A stretch of DNA of 64,000 nucleotides, taken from Vigna angularis. Lineage: Eukaryota; Streptophyta; Magnoliopsida; Fabales; Fabaceae. A model generated the notes under the pieces. That model was not told the origin of the DNA. It saw nothing but the letters and a program-made list of their open reading frames with translations, and searched no databases. The first letter of the stretch is position 1. The number at the start of each line of letters is the position of its first letter. Position numbers and translations under genes: made by a program. The DNA lies in assembly GCF_016808095.1 (NCBI RefSeq), contig NC_068980.1, forward strand, positions 14,821,388 through 14,885,387. Direction: 5' to 3'. Positions 1-11,759 of the stretch are shown piece by piece.

Positions 1-806
1 TTGTGGTGGTAGTTTCTGTGACTAATTGGTTTGTTGGATAGGTGAACTATAACTCAAATGGCTCACTGCAAGTGGAAGCATCAAAGGAAGTTCAATTGGT
101 GAAGAAAAGTGAATGAAGTTGAGCCTTGAAGAAGGAAAGGCCGTGACTTGCAGCAGAATTCTATACTGCAGAAAATTAATTTCTTGGTTTAGGCACTTTG
201 CAGCTGAGAGAATTGTTTAGAATCCAGTAGATTCAAGTTCTTTGAGAGCAACCAAAGCTGCACACATTGTTCCTTAGCCTATTCTAACTTTCCTTTTCCA
301 AGTTACCAAATTTTCTTTGTAATTTCCATTGTTTTCTTTGGTTGTAAGTTCCAAATCCAAGCAAGTGAGGTGCTAGAGTTCACAAGTGCTCTTCCCTCAT
401 TTGTAACTAGACTCAAAGAAGTCTCACAACCTAAAATTGAGTAGACGGTGAGTGTGTCTTAGATCCAAAGTCTAAGCCTCACCTAGGAGACCTCACTTTA
501 ATGGTTTTTCCAATCTTCGACTAGATAGCATATATCTTGTGCGAATAGGAAGCTCTCTTAGGGGTCCGAATTTAGAGTTAGGTTGTGTTCTTTCTTTGCT
601 TTGTGTTTTCTTTGTTGTCTTTAAGACTTAAGTGGATTTAAGAGTGATTTTGATCTAAGGACTCTAGTAAGTAGCAAGAAGCATATTTGGCAAGGATAAG
701 GCTTGGTACTTAAGCATTCCTAGTGAATCACCTCCCTTACCTGGAATATTGCTTCAAGTGAAAATCTCTAGTCTTTACTTCAAGAATAACATTTAAGTCC
801 ATCATA
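1..806 (+). other. 5' leader of retroelement E1
   Basis: This non-coding stretch precedes the polyprotein start at 807. I see no second copy of it downstream, so it is unlikely to be the LTR; it is best read as the untranslated leader, with the 5' LTR and primer site to the left of the window. No tRNA-iMet type PBS (TGGTATCAGAG) is visible in it. Short internal repeats around 'cctcac' and 'ctaag' occur near 420-500. The assignment is an inference from position only. Confidence 0.5.
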
Positions 807-3800
807 ATGTCTAGAAGGCATTCTCCTAGGATTAGTGATAGTGAAAAAGAACATTTTTCTCTTCAAACTTTAGTTAATGAATTCAAGGAAATAAGAAGAG
901 AAATGAATGAAGAGAAAGTCAATAGAGAGCTTCAAAATGCTGTTATTCAAGATGAGTTGAGAATGATAAGGAAAAGTAAGTCTAGGGGAAGTCAGAGTGA
1001 CAACTCTCAAGAGGGAGGGATGACCATGAGTCTGGGTGATTATTACCCTCATCAGCCTTCTACTTCTAGAAGGCATAGGAGAAATTCTCATGCACCCCCA
1101 CCCCCTAAAGAAGTCAATGTTGTGTTGCCTCACTTCCATGGGAAGGACAATGTAGAGGCTTATCTTGATTGGGAGATGAAGGTGGAACAATTATTTGAAT
1201 GCCACCAAGTGAGTGAAGAGAGGAAGGTCTCTCTAGCTACCCTAAGTTTTCAAGGGTATGCAATGTACTGGTGGACTGCTTTGGTCAAAGAGAGGCTTAG
1301 ACATCAAGCCCCTCCCATCCACTATTGGAATGATCTCAAGTCTGCCCTTAGGAGGAGACACATTCCCTCCTACTACAATAGAGAACTCATGGATAAACTC
1401 CAAAGGTTACAACAAAGGTCTATGACAGTTGAGGAATATAGACAAAAGATGGAGTTGTATATGATGAGGGCAGGCATAGTGGAGGGTCCAGAAATTACTT
1501 TAGCTAGATTTTTAAGTGGGCTCAATTTTGACATAAGAGATAGGGTTGAACTTCTACCTTATAGAGATTTGAATGATCTTGTTCAAATGTGTATAAAGGT
1601 AGAACAACAAAACTTGAGAAAATCTTCTTCTAAAAGAATTCAAGTTCAACCTACTTTTGAAAAGAAAATTTTTAAAGAAAAAGAGCCATTTAAACCTCTA
1701 GCCAAAATAGAAGAGAGACCCAAGAAAGAAACACCCTCACACACCAGAACCAGTGAAATCAAATGCTTCAAATGTCTAGGAAGGGGTCATGTAGCTACTC
1801 AATGTCCTACAAAAAGAAACATTATTTTGAAAGGCAAGGACATTTATAGTAGTGAAAGTGACACCCCAACTAGTACAAGTGAGAGTGAGGAAGAAGAGAG
1901 GGAAGAGGAAATATATGCTGATGATGGGCAACTGCTCATGGTGAGAAGGATACTTAGCAACCAACCAAGTCTTGAACACATATCACAAAGAGAGAACATC
2001 TTTCACACAAGATGTAAAATTCAAGAAAATCATTGTTCTCTCATTGTTGATAGTGGATCTTGTTGCAATTGTTGTAGCACAAGGTTGGTTGAGAAGTTGA
2101 AGCTTGATATTATACCCCATCCAAAACCTTATAAACTTCATTGGCTAAATGAAGATGGGGATATAATAGTCAAGAATCAAGTGAAGTTGGCATTTTCCAT
2201 TGGGAACTTCAAAGATGAAGTTTTGTGTGATATAGTTCCCATGGAAGCATGTCATGTGTTATTGGGGAGACCATGGCAATTTGATCATCAAACTATCCAT
2301 CATGGTCTAACCAATACCATCACTATCCATCAAAAGGACAAGAAGTTTGTGCTTCATCCTTTGACTCCTACCCAAGTGGCTAAGGATCAAGCACAAATGA
2401 AGTCTTTAAGAAAGCAAGAACATGATCAAAAGAAAAAGTCAAAAAGAAAAGAGGGTATAGCAACAAGTGTGCCACCTAAGGTCACTCAACATGAAGTCCT
2501 TTTAAACAAAAAGACTTTAATCAATACACTTCAAGTTGAGCAACCTTCATATCTTCTTCTTTATCAAGGGACACTTACATGCACATCTAGTGATTCAAAG
2601 ACTTCAACTCCTTCTCCTTCCATTCAAAAACTTTTGAAAGAATTTGATGATCTATTCCCACAAGAAATTCCAAAAGGGCTTCCACCCATAAGAGGAATTG
2701 AACATCAAATTGATTTCATTCCAGGGGCAGTTCTTCCTAATAGGCCAGCCTATAGGACAAACCCCCAAGAAACTAAGGAGATTGAGACACAAGTCCAAGA
2801 GTTGCTAGATAAAGGCTTAGTTCAAAAGAGTCTAAGTCCATGTGTTGTACCAGTGTTGCTTGTCCCAAAAAAAGATGGGAAGTGGCGCATGTGTTGTGAT
2901 TGTAGAGCTATCAACAACATCACAATCAAGCATAGACATCCCATTCCTAGGCTTGATGATATGTTGGATGAATTGCATGGAGCACAAATATTTTCAAAGG
3001 TAGATTTAAAAAGTGGCTATCACCAAATAAGAATTAAAGATGGTGATGAATGGAAAACTGCCTTTAAGACCAAGTTTGGATTATATGAATGGCTAGTTAT
3101 GCCTTTTGGTCTTACAAATGCTCCAAGCACATTCATGAGACTTATGAATCATGTCCTTAGGGATTGCATTGGGAAGTTTGTAGTTGTTTACTTTGATGAC
3201 ATCTTGGTATATAGTCAAAATTTGCAAACTCATGAAAATCATTTGAGAGTTGTTTTAACAATTCTTAGAACACACAAATTGTTTGCAAACTTTGACAAGT
3301 GTACCTTTTGTGTTGATAGTGTCATATTTCTTGGATTTGTGGTCACCAAAAATGGGGTTCATGTGGACCCAGAAAAAATAAAGGCTATCCAAGATTGGCC
3401 TCCTCCAAAGAATGTAGGAGAAGTAAGGAGCTTCCATGGGTTGGCAAGCTTTTACAGAAGATTTGTTCCTAACTTCTCTAGTCTTGCTTCACCCCTCAAT
3501 GAGTTGGTGAAAAAAGATGTTACATTCCATTGGGGGGATAAACAACAAAAAGCTTTTGAGCTACTTAAAGAGAAGCTCACACAAGCACCCATTCTAGCTT
3601 TGCCAAATTTTTCCAAAACTTTTGAGCTAGAATGTGATGCTTCAGGATTTGGCATAGGTGCAGTATTATTACACGAAGTACACCCAATTGCATACTTTAG
3701 TGAAAAACTTCATGGTGCCTCTTGTAATTACCCCACCTATGACAAAGAACTATATGCACTTGTGAGGGCTCTTCAAACTTGGGAACATTACCTTGTTGCC

Positions 3801-5435
3801 AAGGAGTTTATCATTCATAGTGATCATGAATCACTTAAGTATTTGAAGAGCCAACACAAGTTACAAAAGAGGCATGCTAAGTGGTTGGAATTCATTGAAC
3901 AATTCAATTATGTTATTAAATACAAGAAAGGAAAATCCAATGTGGTGGCTGATGCTTTGTCAAGAAAAATTAATCTATTAGCCACATTGGGAGCTCAAAT
4001 TCTTGGATTTAATAACATTCTTGAATTATATTCACAAGATCTTGATTTTGCTCATATCTATGAGGAATGTCTCAATAAGCCTCAAGGAGGATTCTATGTG
4101 AAAGAGGTGTATCTTTTTAAAGAAGGAAAAATTTGCATTCCCCAAGGTTCACATAGAAAACTCCTTGTTAAAGAGACACATGAGGGAGGATTAATGGGGC
4201 ATTTTGGGGTAGAAAAGACCTTTGGCATGTTGAAAGAAAAATTCTTTTGGCCTCACATGAGAAGGGATGTTCAAAGGCATTGCTTTAAGTGTATAACTTG
4301 TTTAGAAGCTAAATCTAAATCAATGCCTCATGGACTGTATACTCCTTTGAATGTTGCTTCCACCCCTTGGGAAGAGATAAGTATGGATTTTGTGTTAGGT
4401 CTTCCTAAAACTTCTAGGGGTTTTGATTCTATCTTTGTGGTGGTAGATAGATTTAGCAAAATGGCTCATTTTATACCTTGCCACAAAGTAGATGATGCAA
4501 GCAACATTGCAAAGTTATTCTTTAGAGATGTGGTTAAACTTCATGGGTTACCTAAGGTAATAGTTTCGGATAGAGATACAAAATTTCTTAGTCACTTTTG
4601 GCGGACCTTATGGTCTAGATTAGGGACTAAGTTATCTTTTTCTACTACTTGTCATCCTCAAACAGATGGTCAAACTGAAGTAGTCAATAGATCTCTTTCC
4701 ACTTTACTAAGGGTAGTTCTTAAAGGAAATCACAAATCTTGGGATGAGTACCTACCTCATGTTGAGTTTGCCTACAATAGAGTAGTTCATGGAACTACTA
4801 AATTGTCTCCTTTTGAAGTTGTTTATGGTTTTAATCCTTTGACACCCATGGATTTAATACCCCTTCCAAATTCTATTGATTTTGTTCATCAAGATGGGGT
4901 ATCTAAATCTAAATTTATCAAAGATTTACATCAAAGGGTTAAAATTCAAATTCAACAACAAAATGAGAAATATGCCAAGAAACATAATAAGGCCAAGAAA
5001 GAGTTAATCTTCAATGAAGGAGATTTAATTTGGATTCATCTTAGAAAGGAAAGATTTCCTCAACTAAGAAAATCCAAACTCCATCCTAGAGGAGATGGAC
5101 CCTTTAGAGTGATCAGGAGGATTAATAACAATGCATATCAACTTGATCTTCCTCCTGAATATGGTGTTCATGCTACCTTCAATATATCTGATCTTAAACC
5201 TTTTGCAGGATTTGATAGTGAAGATGAAGATCTTTTGGATTTGAGGGCAAATCCTTCTCAAGAGGGAGGGGATGATACAAGAAGGTCTAACACCATAGGA
5301 CCCATCACAAGAGGAATGGCCAAAAAGCTCCAAGATGAATATTCTCCTCAAGGTCAAGTATTATTTGCTATCTTTGGATGGAAAATTGGAGAACAAGAAG
5401 ATATGCCAAATCTGCCAAAACATGGAGAAGGGTAA
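807..5435 (+). CDS. Intact Ty3/gypsy Gag-Pol polyprotein (1542 aa)
   Basis: The single frame encodes all retrotransposon activities. Residues ~100-270 are the Gag capsid region. A CCHC zinc knuckle lies at ~320-333 ([14 protein letters not shown]). The aspartic protease has DSG at ~415-417. Reverse transcriptase carries YFDD at ~795-798, and RNase H begins with ECDASGFG near 943. Integrase has an HHCC finger starting at H1125 and a D,D,E core near D1194, D1255 and E1291. A GPY/F-like motif (GDGPFRVI) follows near 1430. The C-terminus is acidic then basic, ending near the likely polypurine tract. No frameshift or stop interrupts it, in contrast to the other gypsy copies here. Start chosen: first Met of the frame, followed by a charged coiled-coil-like segment usual in plant Gag. 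Confidence 0.95.
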   Translation: MSRRHSPRISDSEKEHFSLQTLVNEFKEIRREMNEEKVNRELQNAVIQDELRMIRKSKSRGSQSDNSQEGGMTMSLGDYYPHQPSTSRRHRRNSHAPPPPKEVNVVLPHFHGKDNVEAYLDWEMKVEQLFECHQVSEERKVSLATLSFQGYAMYWWTALVKERLRHQAPPIHYWNDLKSALRRRHIPSYYNRELMDKLQRLQQRSMTVEEYRQKMELYMMRAGIVEGPEITLARFLSGLNFDIRDRVELLPYRDLNDLVQMCIKVEQQNLRKSSSKRIQVQPTFEKKIFKEKEPFKPLAKIEERPKKETPSHTRTSEIKCFKCLGRGHVATQCPTKRNIILKGKDIYSSESDTPTSTSESEEEEREEEIYADDGQLLMVRRILSNQPSLEHISQRENIFHTRCKIQENHCSLIVDSGSCCNCCSTRLVEKLKLDIIPHPKPYKLHWLNEDGDIIVKNQVKLAFSIGNFKDEVLCDIVPMEACHVLLGRPWQFDHQTIHHGLTNTITIHQKDKKFVLHPLTPTQVAKDQAQMKSLRKQEHDQKKKSKRKEGIATSVPPKVTQHEVLLNKKTLINTLQVEQPSYLLLYQGTLTCTSSDSKTSTPSPSIQKLLKEFDDLFPQEIPKGLPPIRGIEHQIDFIPGAVLPNRPAYRTNPQETKEIETQVQELLDKGLVQKSLSPCVVPVLLVPKKDGKWRMCCDCRAINNITIKHRHPIPRLDDMLDELHGAQIFSKVDLKSGYHQIRIKDGDEWKTAFKTKFGLYEWLVMPFGLTNAPSTFMRLMNHVLRDCIGKFVVVYFDDILVYSQNLQTHENHLRVVLTILRTHKLFANFDKCTFCVDSVIFLGFVVTKNGVHVDPEKIKAIQDWPPPKNVGEVRSFHGLASFYRRFVPNFSSLASPLNELVKKDVTFHWGDKQQKAFELLKEKLTQAPILALPNFSKTFELECDASGFGIGAVLLHEVHPIAYFSEKLHGASCNYPTYDKELYALVRALQTWEHYLVAKEFIIHSDHESLKYLKSQHKLQKRHAKWLEFIEQFNYVIKYKKGKSNVVADALSRKINLLATLGAQILGFNNILELYSQDLDFAHIYEECLNKPQGGFYVKEVYLFKEGKICIPQGSHRKLLVKETHEGGLMGHFGVEKTFGMLKEKFFWPHMRRDVQRHCFKCITCLEAKSKSMPHGLYTPLNVASTPWEEISMDFVLGLPKTSRGFDSIFVVVDRFSKMAHFIPCHKVDDASNIAKLFFRDVVKLHGLPKVIVSDRDTKFLSHFWRTLWSRLGTKLSFSTTCHPQTDGQTEVVNRSLSTLLRVVLKGNHKSWDEYLPHVEFAYNRVVHGTTKLSPFEVVYGFNPLTPMDLIPLPNSIDFVHQDGVSKSKFIKDLHQRVKIQIQQQNEKYAKKHNKAKKELIFNEGDLIWIHLRKERFPQLRKSKLHPRGDGPFRVIRRINNNAYQLDLPPEYGVHATFNISDLKPFAGFDSEDEDLLDLRANPSQEGGDDTRRSNTIGPITRGMAKKLQDEYSPQGQVLFAIFGWKIGEQEDMPNLPKHGEG

Positions 5436-6684
5436 AAAGGACATTTCTATACAAGAAGGGGTGTACTTATCCTTATATGGGGGCTGCATTAGTAATTGTT
5501 TTTCTTCACATAAAACTCAATTTTCACGTGTTTTAGAAGCTAAACATGTAGCACATGGGTCCAGATCTGCAACGTGAAAATTGCTTGCTTAAAGCCTTGA
5601 GATTAATCTATAAAATCTCATAGGAAAAGCTTGTAAATCACTTTTGGATTGTAGTAAAGAATTTCTGCTGAAATGTCTAGCAAATTCCTTCTCCAAGAGT
5701 CACTTCTTAGCTTGATCTCCATTGCAACTTCTTCCACTCTAGGAAGCCTTCTGAGTTGTTAATCATCTCTCCAAGCTAGCCTCCATCTCCATTCACCATA
5801 AGCACCAACAATCTGCTGCCACACCTCCAAAGATCCCATCCAGAAATTTCAAGTCTGCACAACAATCTGCAGCTGCTACCGCCACTGCTACCTTGGTTTC
5901 AGCTGTCTTCCAAGTCTCCCTGCATCTCCAATCTCACGGCTCTACTTCTCTACATCTCCTAGGATGTATCAACCAGGATTGGAGTTGGAATTATAAAATG
6001 TGCAAAGGCTAAATTAGATATTGTATGGTAAATCCTTGCAAATCTCTACACTCTAGCCGGTGTTAAAAAATACTCCAATCCTACAAATCTGCATCTTTCC
6101 GTCATCACATTTATGCTAAAGTGAACATGCATTTTCTCGCCTTTCATCACTCTCAAACACGCATGAACAGTTCATTCTCTTATCTAAATTTTTTAGTTCA
6201 CCGAGTACAAACAAGTGGTATACAAGATGGATTTAAGCACAAAGCAAACCCATTCGTTAGCCAACAACCAAATTACTCAATTTAAAATTCCTGCTCCGGG
6301 ATGTCTTTCACCTCCATCATTTCTCTTTTAACAAAATAGTTTTTGCAGAAAAGCAAACAGACAAACTAGAATAAAGAAAAAAATTATGCGCATGTGAAAG
6401 ACCAAAAAGCCAAATTGTGGATAAATGTCATAAAAGTAAACGTAAAGGGACATTTACAGAAGAAGAAAAAAAGAACATTATGTAAATGTGTCACAAAAGA
6501 GAGATGAGTAGGCTGGGTTAGTATGATAAATCCACATTTTGAAAATGACAAAAAATCCCACATTTAAAAAGAACACTATATGCATATGTGTGTTAAAGGA
6601 GGTATAGACAATAAGATAGTATCTTGTTTTCTAATATTATATTACTACATTAGATATTAGATATAAAAAAAAATTAAAGTCATG
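5436..6684. other. Probable 3' LTR of E1 and intergenic DNA
   Basis: From 5462 the sequence is presumably the 3' LTR of E1 (starts TG directly after a polypurine run), but its end cannot be placed without the other LTR. The part to about 5960 is C/T-rich (short 'ctccatctcc' type runs); the remainder to 6684 is AT-rich with no coding signal that I can support. Confidence 0.4.
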
Positions 6685-6689
6685 TAATA

Positions 6690-6702
6690 TGTGACATCCC
6701 AA

Positions 6703-6752
<50 letters not shown>

Positions 6753-7342
6753 AAGACATCACCAATTTATAATATTAGAAAACAGTTAAGAGATGTACTT
6801 AAAGTATTATAGGATTACAATCTTCCAGAATTTACTAAGAAATTAAAACTTCAAACACTAGAGTATTCCAAAATATGTCTAGAATTTGAAACTTAAAACA
6901 TAACAAGGTTCTTCAAAATGACATAAGAGAACTAAGAATTCCTAGTGAGTCTAAGCTGCAACATCATCTTCATTTCTCTCCAATGTTGCCTCCAAAGAAA
7001 CCTCATCTTCCTCTGCTCACATCCAAGTGGATGATCATTGCAAAAGAAAACACATACAACAAGCACATAAACAAGCAAGGGTGAGCTAATTATATAAAAG
7101 CATGCATCATATCAAGCACATAACATACAAGAGTTAACTTAAATCAAAGAAGTTTAAGGCATACATCCTAGCATGTTATCTTCTAGACTTGACTCGTCCG
7201 GACTTTAGAATGAGCTATGGCGGGTCCTGAACTCTTGGTGACTTATGAAACTTGGGTTCCCCACCTTGCCACACTCACGAGGTTAGCCTATTCCGGGCCT
7301 TGAGGCATACTGGAAGCCCCCAAGACTAAGACCTCTTACTAC
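6690..7342 (-). repeat. 3' LTR of D, first part
   Basis: This matches 18919-19547 of the other LTR nearly base for base apart from an expanded (TA)n run. It stops at the 8-bp sequence cttactac (7335-7342), where hAT-P is inserted; the LTR resumes at 12075. Confidence 0.95.
6709..6749. repeat. (TA)n microsatellite in D LTR
   Basis: A pure TA run about 41 bp long near the LTR tip. The homologous place in the other LTR has only a few TA units, so this is an expansion after insertion. Confidence 0.95.
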
Positions 7343-7515
7343 TAGGGCTAGGTAGAGTTAACTTAAAATACTTAAACTATAGTTAATCCATACTTTTTTA
7401 AACTTAGAAAACTAATAATACAGTTAACTAAAAACTAATTAAACTAATTAATAGTACAGTTTAAAAATATTGAACTATTTTATATTAAGTACAGTTAACT
7501 ACAGTTTAGGTTTAT
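7343..7515. repeat. Left subterminal repeats of hAT-P
   Basis: Short repeated motifs such as acagttaact and aaactaatta fill the left subterminal region in both orientations. They mirror the cagttcagtt repeats at the right end and are the expected transposase-binding region in a hAT element (inference). Confidence 0.6.
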
Positions 7516-7589
7516 ACATGCTTTTCCAATCACGGCTTCATTTTGCTTTCTGCCTTACATCTCGTTCATCCTACTCACTCGATGTTGCT

Positions 7590-7757
7590 ATTGAAGGTTG
7601 CCGTTGTTGAAGGCTGCCGTCGAGGTTACCGCTGTTGAAGGTTCGCTGTTGTCGAAGGTTCGTCGCCATCGAAGGTTCGCCGCCGTCGAAGGCTCATCGT
7701 CGTCGAAGGCTCGCCGCTGTCGAAAGCTCGCCGCTATCGAAGGCTTTGCCGCACTCT
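7590..7757. repeat. CpG-rich minisatellite, 17-bp unit
   Basis: About ten units of a 17-bp repeat (type unit gtcgaaggctcgccgcc); exact 17-bp spacing is seen from 7634 through 7651, 7668, 7685, 7702, 7719 and 7736, with more degenerate units to the left. Because 17 is not a multiple of 3, any frame through it cycles, and the short ORFs on both strands are products of the repeat. The patch is strikingly CpG-rich in AT-rich surroundings. Confidence 0.9.
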
Positions 7758-8486
7758 GCCGTCGCCGAACTGTCGAAGGTTCTACCACCATCGTCGAACA
7801 CTTCTGAGAACACTTCTCCTAAGGTACGAATGTTTTTCCTGTGTTGTTCAAACATTTTTGAAATGTATTCTTAGTTGTTCATACATTTTGTTAGACATCT
7901 GGTAACGATTTCTTGTACGTGGAGAGAGCATCTGGGGTTCTTCCATTCAGTGGCCAAGGTACTTTATTATTCAAACAAGGGTTTTAAATTACCATATTGG
8001 GTTCTTGCATCATCGTTAAACACTACACCATGCTTTGCCAGTAGTTGTCCTATTTATTGATTATGAAGATTATTGTGTAGCTAGAAAAGTTAAACCAAAA
8101 CGAAGGCTCACATGCCTCTTGTTACATTTTGCTGTAGAAAGTATGAAATGATTTCCCAAAATAGTTATTTGGATAAAACTGAGATAAAATTGTTTGCCAA
8201 TCAAAGTTTCCTTAGTGATATATTTCATCTCAGTAATTAAAATTGGTGTACTATGTGTGGCCAATCACGATTGTATTGTCAATGTCAACAACACTACTAA
8301 GCTCAAAGTTCTCGCTAAAGTTTGATACCCTATGAATATAAAGAACAAAAAGAACAATCTTAGTTGATTTGCAATGCTTGTTATTTTTATGTCTGTTGTT
8401 CACTGAAATATTGTTTTTATTGATATTGGAAATGGGAACTTTTTAAAACTTGGTTGGTTCAGTATGGAAACAAATAATGGGAAAGG

Positions 8487-8578
8487 TAAACCTTAGAACA
8501 TGCCTCTTGAAAGCTTAGAACAGAAGTTAGTCTAAACCTTAGAACATGCCTCTTGAAAGCTTAAAACATAATTTAGTT
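8487..8578. repeat. 46-bp tandem duplication
   Basis: Two adjacent copies beginning taaaccttagaacatgcctc at 8487 and 8533, differing at a few positions. Inside hAT-P; no coding meaning seen. Confidence 0.9.
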
Positions 8579-9829
8579 TCTAAATTTGTATTCTAAATCT
8601 GGATTTCTTTTTATCTGTCTTTGCTTTGTTTACAAGGAGAGAAACTTTTGGAAAGCATTGGTGGCATATTCTCTAGAATTTGAAAACTGATAATAATGGT
8701 GCAATAACTTTAATTTCTTGCCCTGTTGTTTCTGGAGGTTAGTATATTCTCTCCATTCTCACCATTTTAATTTTGATTAATTTGGGTTGTATGACACAAT
8801 TGTTCTCATTAAAGATAATTTGGAAAGGGCAACCAGTTAGAGCAAAGAGAGAAGTTGGATTTGACTACTTGATGGAAATTATATCCATCTTTTTTTACTC
8901 TTATAAAATAAATCTGATTTTATGAGTTAAATGTTGCCCTTTTACTTTATCATGGAGAAGAGATATGCTGTTTTATTAGGTAAAATCAGAGAAATTTACT
9001 TCTCTCTCACTCTCAAATTATGCATTTCCTTCACTTTGTTGTGCATTTGCAGCGATATTAATAATCATTCAATTGTTTATGCACCAGTTGAAAATCAAGC
9101 AATTTGTGTAATCAGTAACACAGAAAAATGAAATAAAATAAATGTACACTTGGTAGAACACTAGGTATAATTGATTCAGAAACCTAGCAAGTATGAGTAA
9201 CTTGAAGTGATTATAATATTATATACTGTTAGAAAAATACTTCAGAAAACATGTACACCTTTTAATTTTGTTTTATTTTATTTAATTGTCATTGTTTCTC
9301 TAGTTTTAAGGAATCAAATAGGTTTATTATCTCTGATTTATGTATTTTATTTAATGATTTATTGTTAGGAATACATTATTAGTGAGTGATTATTTTTTTT
9401 CTTAAGTTTTTATTGTTTTTCTTCAATATTTTTTGTCAATTTTTGTTCATTTTTGTTCTCTATTAAGGGAACTCTGCTTTCTTATAAATTACCAGCATAT
9501 ACTAACAATATTTGGAACTCTGCTTGCACTAAAAATCTATTATGCATGCCTTTGAAGAACAACTGCTTGCACTAAAGATTTATAAACTAAAAATATGGAC
9601 CTATTAGAAGGTTCAATGAACTAACAATTAATCATTAAGCTTAATTAATACATGTTCTTCATCGGCTAAAGCTTATATATAAATTATATAAATTATACAT
9701 TGTTTTTCCTCTAATTATGAATTCTAATAATGTATTTGCCATCTCTTGTAACATTGTTTTTCTGCTTTATTTCTGTAAGCTGTTGGCCAAGTCAAAATAT
9801 AATTTTGTAATGTTTTTTTTTCTCTGTAG

Positions 9830-10159
9830 AGTATATCCTCTGCACAGGCTAAAAGATTCACAAAATTCAGGGAAAGGAAAGGGCTTATTGAGAAAGGCTA
9901 AAAGATTCAAAAAATTCAGGGAAAGGAAAGGGCTTATTGAGAAAGATGTGGTAAGCTAGTGGAATAGGTTTTAAATTTGAATGACTATAAATGAACAAAT
10001 AAAAGATGCTAATGCAGTTTTAATTATCTTGTGCTTTTGAAGGTGAGAATTGATAGATCGATCCCTTTCTATGAAGGGGATGATAATCCAAATGTAAATA
10101 TTCTACGAGATATACTGTTGACTTATTCATTTTACAACTTTGATCTTGGTTATTGCCAG
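9830..10159 (+). pseudogene. Captured TBC-domain RabGAP exons (2)
   Basis: Two exon-like blocks with proper intron borders: 9830-9950 (after tgtag, before gtaagc) and 10043-10159 (after gaag, before gtaact). Joined in phase they read through the TBC core, including KFRERKGLIEK, DDNPNVNILRDILL and SFYNFDLGYCQ, the strongly conserved segment of plant TBC1/RabGAP proteins. The first block contains a tandem 49-bp duplication (9846-9894 and 9895-9943) that shifts the frame, so it cannot encode a normal domain. TBC proteins accelerate GTP hydrolysis by Rab GTPases. Only this piece is present, inside hAT-P, so it is a transposon-captured fragment. Confidence 0.88.
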
Positions 10160-10274
10160 GTAACTATGTCGTGCATTTTGGACTTAATTTTAATTGCTGT
10201 GAATATTATATATTTTGATTACCAAAATTTTGATCTTATTCTTTTTGGAAGTTGAGTCCTCATTTTTCCTTAAA

Positions 10275-10660
10275 CAGAATATGTATGTAGTCACTACAGC
10301 AGGGATGGGTATCTTAATGGCTATTATCTTCTTGAACCATGTGTATTTTGAAACTATGAATCATTATGCATCTTATAGTTTTCATATGCTGTCTTACTCC
10401 CTTCCTCCTCTTGTTAGATTAAGCGAATAATATGTTATGTACTCACTACAACAAGGAGGAGTATCTTTGTGGCTATTATATTCTTGAACCAATTATATTT
10501 TGAAACCTTGAATCGTTAGGCCTCTTTTTTGTTTTCATATTCTGTCTTACTCCTTCTTCCCCTTGTTTGATTAACAAAGAATATGTTATGTATTCACTAC
10601 AGCAAGGAGGTGCATCTTAATAGTTACTATGTTGACTCAATTATATTTTAATATTTATAA
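10275..10660 (+). repeat. Imperfect tandem repeat, ~150-bp unit (2.5 copies)
   Basis: Related blocks start near 10275, 10427 and 10575, each with an 'aatatgt...tcactacagcaagga' segment followed by 'cttgaacca..tattttgaaac' and a C/T-rich tail. It follows the TBC exons and may be intron sequence of the donor gene that was duplicated there or after capture. Confidence 0.8.
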
Positions 10661-10956
10661 ACTCTGAATTTCTTTTTAGAGTTTATCACAACACTTTTAT
10701 AAACTCTGAATTTATATTTTAAGTGTTAAAAAATTATGAAATATTTTATTTTATTTTTGTAGAGATAACCTCTCAAGATGAAGTGGGACCTTCAAGTGTT
10801 GTTATTAATTTTGATGATTGAAGTTTTGCCACAATTTGTTAGTTATCTAAAGTACATGTGCGTAAGACTATAACCTTAATGCTTTGTTTTTCATGTTGTT
10901 TTGTCTTGGAAACAGTACACAAATGCTCAATATTGTTTTTCAATGTTTTGCTACAG

Positions 10957-11004
10957 GATGATTCATACATTGAAAGCTACATAAGCACCATCGGAGTTGA
11001 TTTT
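10957..11004 (+). pseudogene. Captured Rab1/RABD GTPase exon
   Basis: A 48-nt exon between ctacag and gtgagt encodes DDSYIESYISTIGVDF, which is the switch I/effector segment of Rab1-type (plant RABD) GTPases, including the invariant STIGVDF. The exon borders match a discrete genomic exon. No P-loop or later motifs are found nearby, so this is a single-exon capture. Rab1 proteins drive ER-to-Golgi traffic and are typical partners of TBC RabGAPs, but here both are transposon passengers and no function follows. Confidence 0.85.
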
Positions 11005-11506
11005 GTGAGTACAATATAACACCTTTTTAACTTGTCATTTCAAACTGTTGCTCAATTGATAATTACATTTTACTTTGTGTAGAAAATTCACACTGTTGAG
11101 TATTATGTCTCGTAACTGCTAGCTGCACAACTTATATGTGTACATGTCCACAAGCTTTTCAAGACAAACAAACTTAAAATTGCTTTTTTAGATTTTTGTT
11201 AGCACAATAATAACATAAGCAAATGTGAGATGGTGCCAATATATTGTAAACAAAAACTATATTTGTTTGAGCTTTGTTATGGTTTGTAAGTGTGATTAGA
11301 GGTTTGATATTTCTCATTTGTGTGTTCTTGGAACAATCACCATTTTAGTCCCTTTCTTTTCTGAATAGAGTTACATTTAATAGTTTTATTATTTCATATT
11401 AAGAAATTATGTGCTTGCTTATTTTACAGTAGAAGAGACATATTGATCTTTGTATTTATAATCTAAAGGAGCAGTGATCTGATTCTCTAAAACATTGTTA
11501 TTTCAG

Positions 11507-11631
11507 GGAAGCAGTACATGTATGAAGCAATCAAATCTGATGACTTTGCTACTCTTATATACACAAGTGGAACTATTGGAAATCCAAAAGGTGTTATGCT
11601 AACACATCAGAATCTTTTGCATCAAATTTGA
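11507..11631 (+). pseudogene. Captured acyl-activating enzyme (AMP-binding) exon
   Basis: After a tttcag acceptor, the frame reads [19 protein letters not shown] then [12 protein letters not shown] and stops at TGA (11629-11631). This is the AMP-binding P-loop signature (YTSGTTGNPKG in the family, here with T to I), with flanking residues most like plant AAE15/AAE16 long-chain acyl-ACP/acyl-CoA synthetases. The stop and the loss of all other domains make it a dead fragment inside hAT-P. Confidence 0.85.
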
Positions 11632-11759
11632 AGTGCTCTGGAAGGCTGTTTTAGGAATTTTGCGTTTACAAGCTATTTAGGATATTAGTTTCCCGATTCC
11701 TGTACAAAATGTTGCTCTTCTCATGTTTAATTTACGGGATGAAGTGAAGTTTTATTAAT

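Larger units (their letters stand above)
1..5461 (+). mobile_element. Ty3/gypsy LTR retrotransposon E1, truncated by window edge
   Basis: The body is one uninterrupted gag-pol frame at 807-5435. Just after its stop a purine run (caagaagggg) is followed by TGTACTTATCC at 5462, a good polypurine tract to 3' LTR junction; the LTR end is not resolvable because its partner lies outside the window. Order gag-PR-RT-RH-INT defines Ty3/gypsy. The GPY/F-type integrase tail followed by a short acidic and basic tail without an obvious chromodomain resembles the CRM-like chromovirus branch, judged from memory of that family, so clade confidence is moderate. The lack of stops suggests a young or selected copy. 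Confidence 0.85.

Noticed and set aside
1..806. 5' LTR of E1
   Set aside because: No copy of it follows the coding region, and no PBS is visible.
7598..7874. Arginine/serine-rich ORFs as genes
   Set aside because: Generated by the 17-bp minisatellite in several frames.
10761..10821. Possible exon (after tttgtag, reading ITSQDEVGPSSVVINFDD)
   Set aside because: Only one border is convincing and I do not recognise the protein.
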